39,270 nucleotides of DNA from Candidatus Nealsoniibacteriota bacterium (GTDB taxonomy: Bacteria; Patescibacteriota; Minisyncoccia; Minisyncoccales; PWPS01): the NCBI GenBank assembly GCA_003553505.1, contig PWEN01000034.1, positions 1 to 39,270 on the forward strand, given 5' to 3'. The position numbers were made by a program, and so were the translations under genes. The notes below the pieces were generated by a model, which did not search any database, was not told the origin of the DNA, and saw only the letters and a list, made by a program, of their open reading frames with translations. This document shows positions 8,516 to 16,244 of this stretch, in pieces; position 1 is the first letter of the stretch, and every line of letters begins with the position of its first letter.

Positions 8516-9196
8516 ATGATGGACATTTACTTTTCAATAGCTGTTTTTCTTATTGGCCTCGGTGTGGGGTCTTTTTTGAATTACTCCATAGAAAAACTTG
8601 AAAAGAGAGACTCTTTTGAGTCAAGTGAAAAATATCCTGTCGTGCACATTGCTACTGCGCTTGTTTTTCTTTTCAGTTTTCTGCACTACTTTCCTTTTAC
8701 GGGATTTATGGGAGTTTTGGAATTTATTTTTACCCTTATTATTCTCTCTTTTCTTGTCTTTTTATTCTTTTATGACTTAAGACACTTCATAATTCCCAAT
8801 GAAATTATTTATCCCGCTATATTTATAACAGTAGCTTATCTCGCGGTGGTTGGTTATTTTGAAGGTCTTTCTTTTGTTCTTGGAAACGTTATTTCTGCAG
8901 TGGGAGCGTTTCTCTTCTTTCTTTTTATATACTACATCACCAAGCAAAAAGGAATGGGCTTTGGTGACGTGCGCTACTCTTTCTTTATGGGTCTTTTCCT
9001 GGGGTTTCCCGGCATACTGGTAGGTCTGTTTTTTTCTTTTCTTATTGGTGCTATAATCGGATCAGGACTTATTATTTGTGGTAAAAAGGGAAGAAAGAGC
9101 GAGGTTCCGTTTGGACCGTTTCTTATCACGGGAACACTTTTGGCTTGGTTTTATGGAGAGGAGATCATGAGTCTCTATTTGAATTTTTATGTATAA
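8516..9196 (+). CDS. pilD: prepilin peptidase, minimal form
   Basis: This polytopic 226-residue aspartic peptidase removes the leader of type IV prepilins at the inner face of the membrane. The two catalytic aspartates are visible: D87 in FYDLRHFIIPN and D151 in the GxGD motif GMGFGDVR. The N-terminus keeps the GLGVGSFLNY start, but the cytoplasmic loop with two CxxC pairs found in classical PilD is absent, and the only cysteine is near the C-terminus. Classical PilD also N-methylates the new N-terminus, so methylation may be missing or done elsewhere. A second in-frame ATG at 8519 is an alternative start. It overlaps the first prepilin gene by eight bases and clearly belongs to the pilin operon. 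Confidence 0.92.
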   Translation: MMDIYFSIAVFLIGLGVGSFLNYSIEKLEKRDSFESSEKYPVVHIATALVFLFSFLHYFPFTGFMGVLEFIFTLIILSFLVFLFFYDLRHFIIPNEIIYPAIFITVAYLAVVGYFEGLSFVLGNVISAVGAFLFFLFIYYITKQKGMGFGDVRYSFFMGLFLGFPGILVGLFFSFLIGAIIGSGLIICGKKGRKSEVPFGPFLITGTLLAWFYGEEIMSLYLNFYV

Positions 9197-9761
9197 AAAA
9201 GACGGATTCACAATAATAGAATTACTTGTTGTGATAGCAGTGATTGGTGTAGTTGCTACTTTCTCTTTTGCAAGTTACTCTTCTATAGAGGATGAGTTAA
9301 GCCTTGAAAGAGAGATGGGGGAGATATTGGGAACAGTGAACACCGCAAGGGACTATGCCATAGCGTCTTGGTACCCGAAAGAGGGATTCTTGGAAGATTA
9401 TCTGGAAGATGAAGACAACGCTTTTCATGGGGGTTATGGTGTTGCTTTTGATGTTGACAGTAGTACCTATAAGCTTTTTGCAGACTTGGAAGACGAGGAA
9501 GGGGGGAGCATAGATGATGTAGAAATTATAGAGACCTTTGAGATGGAGGAGGTGATGAGCGTGGAGAGCGTTGATATTGATGGAAGTGCAGAGGACCGCC
9601 TTTATGTTGTTTTTCGTCCTCCAGATTTGCTTGTCTTTTTTAATGGAGAAGATGCCATAGAAAACGACTCTGAAGCTGTTATTACTTTTTCTTATGGTGG
9701 TTTGGATTATACAAGAGAAATATCAATAAATCCTTATGGAGTGTCAGAATACAAAAAATAA
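9189..9761 (+). CDS. type IV prepilin, FimT/GspH-like minor pilin
   Basis: This is a 190-residue prepilin. A short basic leader (MYKKDG) is followed by the class III signal FTIIELLVVIAVIGVV, with cleavage expected between G6 and F7 and Glu at mature position 5. The helix continues into LGTVNTARDYAIA, which resembles the AR-x-AI pattern after the first helix in FimT/GspH pilins. The globular part is acidic and beta-rich. It is the first of four prepilin genes, overlapped by pilD upstream (8 bases) and by the PilV-like gene downstream (26 bases). A minor pilin that helps prime pilus assembly is the best reading; a major pilin cannot be excluded. Confidence 0.85.
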   Translation: MYKKDGFTIIELLVVIAVIGVVATFSFASYSSIEDELSLEREMGEILGTVNTARDYAIASWYPKEGFLEDYLEDEDNAFHGGYGVAFDVDSSTYKLFADLEDEEGGSIDDVEIIETFEMEEVMSVESVDIDGSAEDRLYVVFRPPDLLVFFNGEDAIENDSEAVITFSYGGLDYTREISINPYGVSEYKK

Positions 9762-10320
9762 TAGAGGATTTATCTTTATAGAGTTGATGACTGTAATTGC
9801 CATTATAAGTGTGGGAATGGTTGCCGCTATGGCTATGATAGACAGAACAAAAGCAGAGGTAAACATTGTAAGAGAAAGATTTGCAGCAACTTACTTGGGA
9901 CAAGAAGGAATAGAGATCGTAAGAAATATAAGGGATGCAAATTGGATGGAAGATGGAGCGTGCTGGCTTGACGGACTGCACCTTGAAGGGGAAGAGTACG
10001 GAACAACGCTTATTTCCAAGGCCAGTTATGATGAGTTGGACTCTTTGGAAGAGCTTTACATTGGCACCGGAGATGACATTGAGGATTATTATGATGATAC
10101 GCGCTTATATATTGATAACGATGATCGTTATCACCATGATGGAGGAGGAGAGTTTGGAGGTTTTTCACGCGTTATAGAGGTAAGCTTGGAGAGAGATGAA
10201 GATAAAGACGAAGACTACTTAGAGGTTGATGTTTATGTGCAGTGGAGTGGCGGAGAAGTTCATATTAGTAAAGTTTTATACAACTGGCTAAGCATAAGAA
10301 GTGATTGTAACGATGGCTAA
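9736..10320 (+). CDS. type IV prepilin, PilV-like
   Basis: This is a 194-residue prepilin with the leader MECQNTKNNRG and the mature helix FIFIELMTVIAIISVGMVAA (Glu at mature position 5). The stretch TYLGQEGIEIVRNIRDANW after the helix is typical of the PilV-like pilins seen in many Patescibacteria. The C-terminal half is acidic (DDIEDYYDDTRLYIDNDD). The long overlap with the FimT-like gene places its leader inside the neighbouring reading frame. Position two in the minor-pilin order fits PilV. It is exported through PilD and would sit at the pilus tip or base. Confidence 0.82.
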   Translation: MECQNTKNNRGFIFIELMTVIAIISVGMVAAMAMIDRTKAEVNIVRERFAATYLGQEGIEIVRNIRDANWMEDGACWLDGLHLEGEEYGTTLISKASYDELDSLEELYIGTGDDIEDYYDDTRLYIDNDDRYHHDGGGEFGGFSRVIEVSLERDEDKDEDYLEVDVYVQWSGGEVHISKVLYNWLSIRSDCNDG

Positions 10321-10837
10321 AAGAAACGAAAAAGGAGTTTCACTTATAGAGTTATTGGCAGGAATGGCGATATTTTCCATACTTGTTGTTGTTCTTACCG
10401 GGATCTTTGTTGGCTCTATAAGAAATCAGGTGAACGTTCTTGAAAGCCAAAAATTAATAGGGGAGATAAGATATGTTTTGGAGAATGTAAGTCGCGTCGG
10501 TATGCTTGCCAGAACGGATACGGGAGGCACTTGTCTTAGTGAGTCCGAAAAATCTTATGAGTTTATTGGTGATGAATTTTCTTTCATTGATGACAGAGAA
10601 AGGTGTAACGTCTACTCTGTGGATGATGGTGTGATATATAGAAAACTTATAGAAGACAGAGGGTCGGGGGCTGAAATAGAGCGACGCCTGACATCTCCGG
10701 AGGTAAGTGTTGAAAGGTTTGATGTGGAGATCATTGATGGGGGAGAACAAGAAAAGGTTATGCTTTTGATTGAGATGAAGACAGAAGGGGTATCAGCACA
10801 TGCTCAAACAACTTTTTCTAAAAGAACACTAAGATGA
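10313..10837 (+). CDS. type IV prepilin, PilW-like
   Basis: This is a 174-residue prepilin from the ATG at 10313. The leader MAKRNEKG is cleaved before VSLIELLAGMAIFSILVVVL, with Glu at mature position 5. An ATG at 10301 would add MIVT to the leader but gives a less usual signal. The continuing helix LESQKLIGEIRYVLENVSR and the globular part with two cysteines suit PilW-type minor pilins. It overlaps the PilV-like gene by eight bases and the PilX-like gene by four. Assignment as PilW rests mainly on gene order. Confidence 0.82.
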   Translation: MAKRNEKGVSLIELLAGMAIFSILVVVLTGIFVGSIRNQVNVLESQKLIGEIRYVLENVSRVGMLARTDTGGTCLSESEKSYEFIGDEFSFIDDRERCNVYSVDDGVIYRKLIEDRGSGAEIERRLTSPEVSVERFDVEIIDGGEQEKVMLLIEMKTEGVSAHAQTTFSKRTLR

Positions 10838-11199
10838 ACAACAAAGAACAAAAAGGAGCAATCATGATAGGCCTTGTGGTCATTGTGATGTCAATTGTTT
10901 TAATGATAGGAGTGGGAATAAGCACGATACACCTTAGAAGTTTAAGGGCGGTGGAGACGACAGAGGAGTCCATAAGAGCTCTTTATGCTGCGGATAGTGG
11001 CTTGGAGGCCACACTTCTTTATGTTTATGGAGATGCTGGATCCCCCACTCCTCAAGACAAGACAGAGATGCACAACAACGCCTTTTATTATACGGAATCA
11101 AAAGATTCTGATCATGATGAATGTGATGCCGAGTTTTATTGCGTGGATAGTTTTGGTCAGTATGAGGACATCAGAAGAGCTCTTGGAGTAGAGTACTGA
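10834..11199 (+). CDS. PilX-like minor pilin
   Basis: This is a 121-residue protein with the N-terminus MNNKEQKGAIMIGLVVIVMS. It has a processing-site glycine and a long hydrophobic helix but lacks the Glu5 of ordinary pilins. The next segment RALYAADSGLEATLLYVY matches the AADSG-E-A signature of PilX N-terminal domains. The protein is short (classical PilX is about 170 residues) and holds two cysteines near the end. It is the last gene of the pilin operon, sharing ATGA with the PilW-like gene. GspK-like helpers also lack Glu5, so a tip-capping role is plausible. Confidence 0.78.
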   Translation: MNNKEQKGAIMIGLVVIVMSIVLMIGVGISTIHLRSLRAVETTEESIRALYAADSGLEATLLYVYGDAGSPTPQDKTEMHNNAFYYTESKDSDHDECDAEFYCVDSFGQYEDIRRALGVEY

Positions 11200-11228
11200 T
11201 TGACAATATTTAAATATTGTGATATAAA
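11200..11228 (+). promoter_or_regulatory. consensus-like promoter of the lipoprotein gene
   Basis: A perfect TTGACA (11200-11205) and TATAAA (11223-11228) are separated by exactly 17 bases. Transcription should start near 11235, giving a leader of about 50 bases. It is one of the two strongest promoters in the window by eye; the other is that of the rRNA. Confidence 0.75.
11203..11220. promoter_or_regulatory. 18-base perfect palindrome, candidate operator
   Basis: ACAATATTTAAATATTGT is a perfect palindrome that begins inside the -35 element and fills the spacer of the promoter just described. A dimeric repressor bound here would block RNA polymerase. The regulator is unknown and no regulator gene was recognised in the window. 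Confidence 0.5.
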
Positions 11229-11284
11229 AAAACAGGACACTAAAAAATAAAAATATATATACAGAAAAAAAAGGGGGGTGTGTC

Positions 11285-11647
11285 ATGAGACTTGCCGCGA
11301 TAACGATGATAATGATGATGGCAGTGATGGTAGGTTGTGGGCACTATCAGGGTGAGTGGAAGATAGGGGAAAAGCCCCATTTCCGCTTTAGAGAAAGCGT
11401 CCTTGTAGTAAACAACCTCAAATACGAAGTTGTTGTCATCTATCGTTCCTCTTGGGGAGAGGAGCGCAGGGAACGCTTTTCTCCCGGTCAAGAAGGAATG
11501 TTGACTGGACTAAGAGAGGATGAGTACCTTACAGCACAGGTGCTTAAAAATGGCTCCGTAATTGGGACTGCTACAAAGCAAGTGAGTAGTCCCCGTGGCG
11601 AAGGACCTGATCACTGGCGTATAACAAGGTACAGGTCGCTTCGTTAA
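11285..11647 (+). CDS. small secreted lipoprotein of unknown function
   Basis: This is a 120-residue protein. The N-terminus MRLAAITMIMMMAVMVGCG is a lipoprotein signal with a C18 lipobox (VMVGC), so the mature protein should be lipid-anchored outside the cytoplasmic membrane. The mature part is basic and beta-rich, unlike the acidic proteins around it. It contains NNLKYEVVVIYRSSWGEERR, then LREDEYLTAQVLKNGSVIGT, which suggests one small beta-sandwich. No family was recognised. It has its own promoter with a palindrome, a G-rich ribosome-binding region (AAGGGGGGTG) unusual here, and its own terminator, so it is a single-gene unit between the two convergent pilus blocks. Arginine codons are mixed (CGC, CGT, AGA, AGG), whereas neighbours favour AGA; recent acquisition is possible. 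Confidence 0.7.
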   Translation: MRLAAITMIMMMAVMVGCGHYQGEWKIGEKPHFRFRESVLVVNNLKYEVVVIYRSSWGEERRERFSPGQEGMLTGLREDEYLTAQVLKNGSVIGTATKQVSSPRGEGPDHWRITRYRSLR

Positions 11648-11654
11648 GCTCTTT

Positions 11655-11684
11655 AAGGGTCTTCTTGGAAGACCCTTTTTATTT
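11655..11684 (+). terminator. intrinsic terminator
   Basis: The arms AAGGGTCTTC (11655-11664) and GAAGACCCTT (11668-11677) pair perfectly around a 3-base loop, followed by TTTATTT. It ends the lipoprotein unit. It also lies between the convergent lipoprotein and pilC genes; on the - strand no good U-run follows the stem. Confidence 0.85.
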
Positions 11685-12885
11685 AGAATGTCATTCCCAT
11701 TTGGTATATGGGGAGAATAATTGATGCGACAAGTCCTCCCACAAGCGCTCCTAATACTATTATCATTGCAGGCTCTATCATGCTAACATATTTATCAAGA
11801 CTTTCTTCTATTTGTTTTTTGTATATTTTTATAACACTTTGCAGTGTTTGACTTACCTTACCGGTTCTCTCTCCAACAGCGATCATTTGTATAACCATGT
11901 AAGGAAAGTAGTCGGAGTGGCTTTTAAGCAGTACACTGATCTGTTCTCCTTTTTCAACACCTTCTTTTACCTCGTCTAGTATGTCTCTATACACTTTGTT
12001 TCCTATTACGTTCCTTGTTACTTCCAATGACTCTATTACGGAAACTCCTCCCGCAAAAAGAGTAGAGAAGTTTTGCGCAAAGCGGTAAAGATATAGTTTT
12101 TTGAAAAAATCTCCCAGCACGGGCAATCTCAGCATCATTCTGTCTTTTATATCTTTCCCTTGCTTGGTGGTGAAAAATTTTGCAACAATCGTAGCGACAA
12201 GAAAGATACCGAGAAGTATGTACCATCCTTGGTAGCGTATAGTGTCAGAAATAGCAATCGCTATCTGGGTTATGAGTGGCAACTCTCCCATCTCTTCGAT
12301 TATCTCTATCATTTCCGGCATCACTGTTATAAACAAGAAAAGAAGAACTATTGTGAACACGGAAAGTATGACGAGAGGGTATGTCATTGCTCCCGTTAAC
12401 TTTTTTTTAAGCTCATGATTTGATCTCTCGTGCTCTGCAAGATAAGAGAAGCTTTTGTCCAGTCCTCCCACTGTTTCTCCTGCCCTTATGATATTTATGT
12501 AAAAATCGGAGAATATATCAGAGTGCTTTTCAAGAGATTTGGAAAGATTGTCTCCTTTTTCTATATTGTGTGATATATCAAGCAACTTTTCTCTGAATTT
12601 GTTGCTGGAAACCTGACTTGATACCATTCTCAGAGACTCTGTTACCGATATTCCGCTTCCCAACATTACGGACATCTGTTCCGGGAAAAGTATAAGCTCT
12701 TCTTTCGGTATTCTTTCAAGTATGGCTATATCTTTTTCCCAGAAAGGAATCTTCTTCTCTTCTACAGAGATTATATAGAAACCTTCCTCTTGAAGGAGCA
12801 TTATAGCGGACTCTTTGCTGGAGGCGTCCACTTCTCCTTCTTTTAGTGATCCGTGTTTATCTTTTGCCTTATATTCAAACTTCAT
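11683..12885 (-). CDS. pilC: type IV pilus inner-membrane platform protein
   Basis: This is a 400-residue GspF/PilC-family protein. An N-terminal domain (about 1-55, starting MKFEYKAKDKHGSLKEGEVD) precedes two homologous T2SSF cytoplasmic domains (about 65-165 and 268-370). Each carries the family's GE(T/R)xGxL-like signature (RAGETVGGLDKSF, VGERTGKVSQTL). Membrane helices lie at about 167-189, 220-238 and 372-393. Length and layout are normal. PilC is the platform through which the PilB ATPase drives pilin polymerisation. The ATG overlaps the pilB stop by one base (TAATG), so it is translationally coupled as the last gene of the machine operon. Confidence 0.95.
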   Translation of the reverse strand: MKFEYKAKDKHGSLKEGEVDASSKESAIMLLQEEGFYIISVEEKKIPFWEKDIAILERIPKEELILFPEQMSVMLGSGISVTESLRMVSSQVSSNKFREKLLDISHNIEKGDNLSKSLEKHSDIFSDFYINIIRAGETVGGLDKSFSYLAEHERSNHELKKKLTGAMTYPLVILSVFTIVLLFLFITVMPEMIEIIEEMGELPLITQIAIAISDTIRYQGWYILLGIFLVATIVAKFFTTKQGKDIKDRMMLRLPVLGDFFKKLYLYRFAQNFSTLFAGGVSVIESLEVTRNVIGNKVYRDILDEVKEGVEKGEQISVLLKSHSDYFPYMVIQMIAVGERTGKVSQTLQSVIKIYKKQIEESLDKYVSMIEPAMIIVLGALVGGLVASIILPIYQMGMTF

Positions 12886-14612
12886 TAGTCGGTTTCTTTT
12901 GTTGCTTTGAGGACCTCTTCTACGGTGGTCAAGCCTTCAAATGACTTATATATGCCGTCTTGCCTCATGCTTATCATCCCGGACTGATAAGCGGCTTTCT
13001 CAATAACATCTCTGTCTGCGTTTTCCAGTATCGCTTTCTTTAATTTCTCATCCATCTTCATTACTTCAAAAATTCCCACTCTTCCCCTGAATCCTTCACT
13101 GCCGCACTTGTTGCATCCTCCGGGTTTATGTGTTTTCATTGATTTAGGTGCAGACAAAGAAGGGTTTTCACTTATTTCGTTTTTTATAAGGGTTTCCATG
13201 TCTGCCTCTGGCGTTACTTTCTCTTTACACTCCTGGCATAGTTTTGGTACAAGTCTTTGAGCTATTACGGAGTTTAGCGCAGGAGAGATAAGAAAAGGTC
13301 TTACTCCCATATCCAGAAGCCTTGGTATTGCTCCCACGGCGGAGTTTGTGTGGAGAGTGGAGAGTACTATATGTCCCGTTAGTGCCGCGTGAATCGCAAG
13401 TTCTGCCGTTTCTTCGTCCCTTATCTCTCCCACCATTATTACATCGGGGTCTTGCCTTAGTATCTGCCTTAATCCGCTTGCAAAAGTATATCCTATATCA
13501 GGCTTTGTTTGTGACTGATTAACACCCTCCATGTAGTATTCTACCGGATCTTCGAGAGTAACTATATTTACTTCTTCTTCATTTAACTCTTTAAGGATAG
13601 AGTAGAGAGTAGTGGTCTTACCTGATCCTGTTGGTCCGGTAACCAGTATAAGTCCGTTAGGCTCTTGTGTTGATTTTTGAGCCAGCTCAAGATTGTTTCC
13701 CGAAAGACCGAGATCTTCCATCTCCATAAGTGCTTTTTCGGAGTCAAGAACCCTTATTACCACTTTTTCTCCTTGTGTGGTTGGCAGGGTGGAGACACGA
13801 AAGTCGATATTTTTATTTTCTACTTCTGTGGAGAATCTTCCGTCTTGTGAAAGCCTCCTTTCATCTATTCTTAAGTTAGACAGTATCTTTATTCTTGCCA
13901 CTATCGCTTGGTGTATCTTCATGGGAAGAAAAAGGGAAGAGTATAGTTTACCGGAAACACGGAAGCGCACTTTTAGTTGTTCTTTACTTGGCTCTATGTG
14001 TATGTCGGAAGCTTCTCCTTCAACCGCTTGTTTCATGATCACTCCCACCATTCTTATTATCGGCGCTTCTTCCGCAAGTTCTCGAAACTCTCTCTCTGTT
14101 TCAGATACTTCTTCCTTCTCTTCTTCTGTGTCTTCTTCTTTTTCTATCTTTTGCATTGCAGAACCAACCTCTTCCTCCAGTGTTTGATACTGCCTTAAAA
14201 GTTTATTGAAATCACTTATTTTTATAAGGTATATCTTGTATTCGAATTTGTTCCTGTAAGCTAGAAAGTCAAGAGCCTCTTTTGTTTTCAAGTTTTCCGG
14301 ATAAACCATTCCTACTTCTATCTTTTCTCCCTCTTTTCCTATGGGAATCATGTTATAGGACTTGGCCGTTTCTCTCGGTATGCATTTTATGGTTGCATCA
14401 GAAACACTGTCCATGTTTATATCATCTTTCAGTGGCACATCTATTGCTCTACTTTTAATCGAGAAAAGATCATCTTCTGAAAGAATACCTTCTTCTATTA
14501 TCATCTCTTCTACTTCCTTGTACTCGCTCTTTGCTTGCGCATTTAAAGAAAGAGCCTTTTCTTTGTCGATGACTCCTTCTTCTTCTAGTTTCTTCAGTAT
14601 CATGTTTGACAT
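12885..14612 (-). CDS. pilB: type IV pilus assembly ATPase
   Basis: This is a 575-residue GspE/PilB-family hexameric ATPase that powers pilus extension. The N-terminal region (1-145) resembles the GspE/MshEN-type domain that contacts PilM or c-di-GMP in relatives. A charged linker rich in Glu (155-178) follows. The catalytic part has an Asp box (SDIHIEPSKEQLKVRFR, 202-218), Walker A GPTGSGKT (326-333), Walker B with VGEIRDE (394-400), a His box (HIVLSTLHTNSA) and two zinc-binding Cys pairs (C459/C462 and C500/C503). All key motifs are intact. No PilT retraction ATPase is seen in the window, so retraction is either encoded elsewhere or absent. Confidence 0.96.
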   Translation of the reverse strand: MSNMILKKLEEEGVIDKEKALSLNAQAKSEYKEVEEMIIEEGILSEDDLFSIKSRAIDVPLKDDINMDSVSDATIKCIPRETAKSYNMIPIGKEGEKIEVGMVYPENLKTKEALDFLAYRNKFEYKIYLIKISDFNKLLRQYQTLEEEVGSAMQKIEKEEDTEEEKEEVSETEREFRELAEEAPIIRMVGVIMKQAVEGEASDIHIEPSKEQLKVRFRVSGKLYSSLFLPMKIHQAIVARIKILSNLRIDERRLSQDGRFSTEVENKNIDFRVSTLPTTQGEKVVIRVLDSEKALMEMEDLGLSGNNLELAQKSTQEPNGLILVTGPTGSGKTTTLYSILKELNEEEVNIVTLEDPVEYYMEGVNQSQTKPDIGYTFASGLRQILRQDPDVIMVGEIRDEETAELAIHAALTGHIVLSTLHTNSAVGAIPRLLDMGVRPFLISPALNSVIAQRLVPKLCQECKEKVTPEADMETLIKNEISENPSLSAPKSMKTHKPGGCNKCGSEGFRGRVGIFEVMKMDEKLKKAILENADRDVIEKAAYQSGMISMRQDGIYKSFEGLTTVEEVLKATKETD

Positions 14613-14614
14613 AT

Positions 14615-14854
14615 TTAGTAGATGTTAAAAGGGTTTTCTCTTCCTGATCTGTCAAGTTCAATTGGCCCTATTCTGTTAAATGATTCTAGCTTCTCAAATA
14701 AGGGGCTATCTAAGAACTTATAGTTTTCTTCCGGAATATGTCTTTCTCTTACCATTGTTTCATCTTGTGGGGCAGAGTATATCTGCCACAGTGAAAAGGC
14801 AGCTGTTATAATAACAAGCACTATTAGTATTTTTATTAATTTACTTTGTAGCAT
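14615..14854 (-). CDS. small membrane protein in the pilus operon
   Basis: This is a 79-residue protein with an N-terminal membrane helix (about 7-25, IKILIVLVIITAAFSLWQIY). A short, probably extracytoplasmic tail ends in GRENPFNIY. Its place between pilO and pilB is where pilP is found in Gram-negative clusters. The RENPF ending recalls the R-x-PF motif near the start of PilP and of proline-rich pilus proteins (inference). It is far shorter than PilP (about 170 residues) and lacks its beta-domain. One-base TAATG overlap with pilO and a 2-base gap to pilB make co-translation likely. It may be a reduced alignment-complex subunit. Confidence 0.7.
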   Translation of the reverse strand: MLQSKLIKILIVLVIITAAFSLWQIYSAPQDETMVRERHIPEENYKFLDSPLFEKLESFNRIGPIELDRSGRENPFNIY

Positions 14855-15369
14855 TATTCTGTGTAATAATAAGCGCTTAGGTTCACACTAAAAAGGTTAA
14901 GCCACTCGTCTTCTTCTATTTGAATGCTATTAACTTGAAATATTCTTTCGTTCTCTTCTATCTTGGACAGAAGGTCTCTAAAAGAAGGGTAGCTACCCTT
15001 AACAGTAAAATTAAAGTTTATTTTATCGAAGAAAACTGTTGTGTCATCTTCTTCTATTTGAAAGTTTGCCAAGTTTACTATGATCATATCATTTTCTCTT
15101 GCCATATTTTCAATATGAGAAAGGATGGCTGGCACTTCAGGATTATCGGGAAGAGTCACAGCAGTCTTTCCTATTTTGTCGAGATAGTCACTTCTTGTTC
15201 TGCTTAGATCGTGCATTTTTTCTATATACTCTTTTTTGTTTTCGACTACTCTTTCTTGGTATTCAATATCTTCCTTTACTTCAAATATCTCCTTTGCCGA
15301 GGGAAAGGTAAGACCTCCCATTATTATAAGGGAAAGAGCAAAAAGTATAATGCAGATTCCTTTTATCAT
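14854..15369 (-). CDS. pilO: type IV pilus alignment protein PilO-like
   Basis: This 171-residue protein has one N-terminal membrane helix (about 5-21), a coiled-coil stretch (about 30-65, KEDIEYQERVVENKKEYIEK) and a ferredoxin-like C-terminal domain. That domain contains the PilO-like pattern FNFTVKGSYPSFRDLLSKIE followed by RIFQVNSIQIEE. PilO pairs with PilN in the inner-membrane alignment complex that links PilM and PilB to the pilus. The length is slightly below the usual 200 residues. It sits two bases after pilN. The assignment rests on fold pattern plus gene order and is strong. Confidence 0.88.
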   Translation of the reverse strand: MIKGICIILFALSLIIMGGLTFPSAKEIFEVKEDIEYQERVVENKKEYIEKMHDLSRTRSDYLDKIGKTAVTLPDNPEVPAILSHIENMARENDMIIVNLANFQIEEDDTTVFFDKINFNFTVKGSYPSFRDLLSKIEENERIFQVNSIQIEEDEWLNLFSVNLSAYYYTE

Positions 15370-15371
15370 TT

Positions 15372-16241
15372 CTATTTTATCCCGAGAATCCTCGGATTAA
15401 GTTTTAATCTGATATGAAAATCTACTTCTCCGTAGAACGGTAACTCTCTTTCTGCAATATCTTCCTCTGTAATGTCTCCATCTTCTGTTGTGGAATACAA
15501 AACATTTACTTTTTCTATCATGTTCTCTGAAGAAAGATGTACACTTTCTTCATCAAGCGTCTCTTTTGTTATATCCTGCAGAGTGGTGATTTTCACAGGA
15601 TAATCAAGCAGATCAGAGATGTCTTCTTCTACACTTTCCAACTCAATCTCTTCTTCTCTAATAGTTTCTCCCTCTGGAGAGGCAAATTTGGCGATCAGCC
15701 TTCCGTTGTCACCGGAAAATCTTATAAAGTGTTTGTCCAGATCATCTCCCAGCTCGGTTATTTTTATGTTCATTACTCCACTTATATCTCCCTCCGTAAG
15801 AAGTCCTTTTTCTCTCATAACTTCTACTTGTTGCCCGAATGACCTGAAATTGTGCGCCACCCCTTCAAGAGAAGCTCTTTTTTCTTCAGTGTTGAGTTCG
15901 AGTCTTGAGAAGTAAACATTGGGATGTGTTACTGCTTCGAGCACATTAAAGAAGTTCTCACTTATCGCTCTTTCATTTATTAGCCGCTCCATAAAGCTTA
16001 TTTTCTGATAGTCCTTATTAAAGACACTTTCCCATTTTTCTATTTCCAGCACCTCAGTCTCTTTTTGTTTTAAAGTTTGAGTTATAATATGTTGCTCTTT
16101 TCGCACTTCTTTGCTGTATTCCAGTACAACAAGATGAGCCGCGGACACAAGTAGGAAAAAAAGAAGAGAAATAACAAGAAAAATCTTTTCTTTTTTTGGT
16201 ATTTTTCTTGCCTCTTTATCTTTTTTTAGTTTTATTGCCAT
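15372..16241 (-). CDS. pilN: type IV pilus alignment protein PilN-like
   Basis: This 289-residue protein has a basic cytoplasmic N-terminus, one membrane helix (about 21-41) and a coiled coil (about 43-75). An extracytoplasmic domain begins with ENFFNVLEAVTHPNVYFSRL, the usual PilN pattern. In classical PilN the first residues carry an INLLP motif that docks into PilM; here they read MAIKLKKDKEARKIP, so that motif is missing. The protein is longer than normal PilN (about 200 residues) because of an acidic C-terminal region (about 175-289). Position between pilM and pilO supports the call. Confidence 0.85.
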   Translation of the reverse strand: MAIKLKKDKEARKIPKKEKIFLVISLLFFLLVSAAHLVVLEYSKEVRKEQHIITQTLKQKETEVLEIEKWESVFNKDYQKISFMERLINERAISENFFNVLEAVTHPNVYFSRLELNTEEKRASLEGVAHNFRSFGQQVEVMREKGLLTEGDISGVMNIKITELGDDLDKHFIRFSGDNGRLIAKFASPEGETIREEEIELESVEEDISDLLDYPVKITTLQDITKETLDEESVHLSSENMIEKVNVLYSTTEDGDITEEDIAERELPFYGEVDFHIRLKLNPRILGIK

Positions 16242-16244
16242 AAG

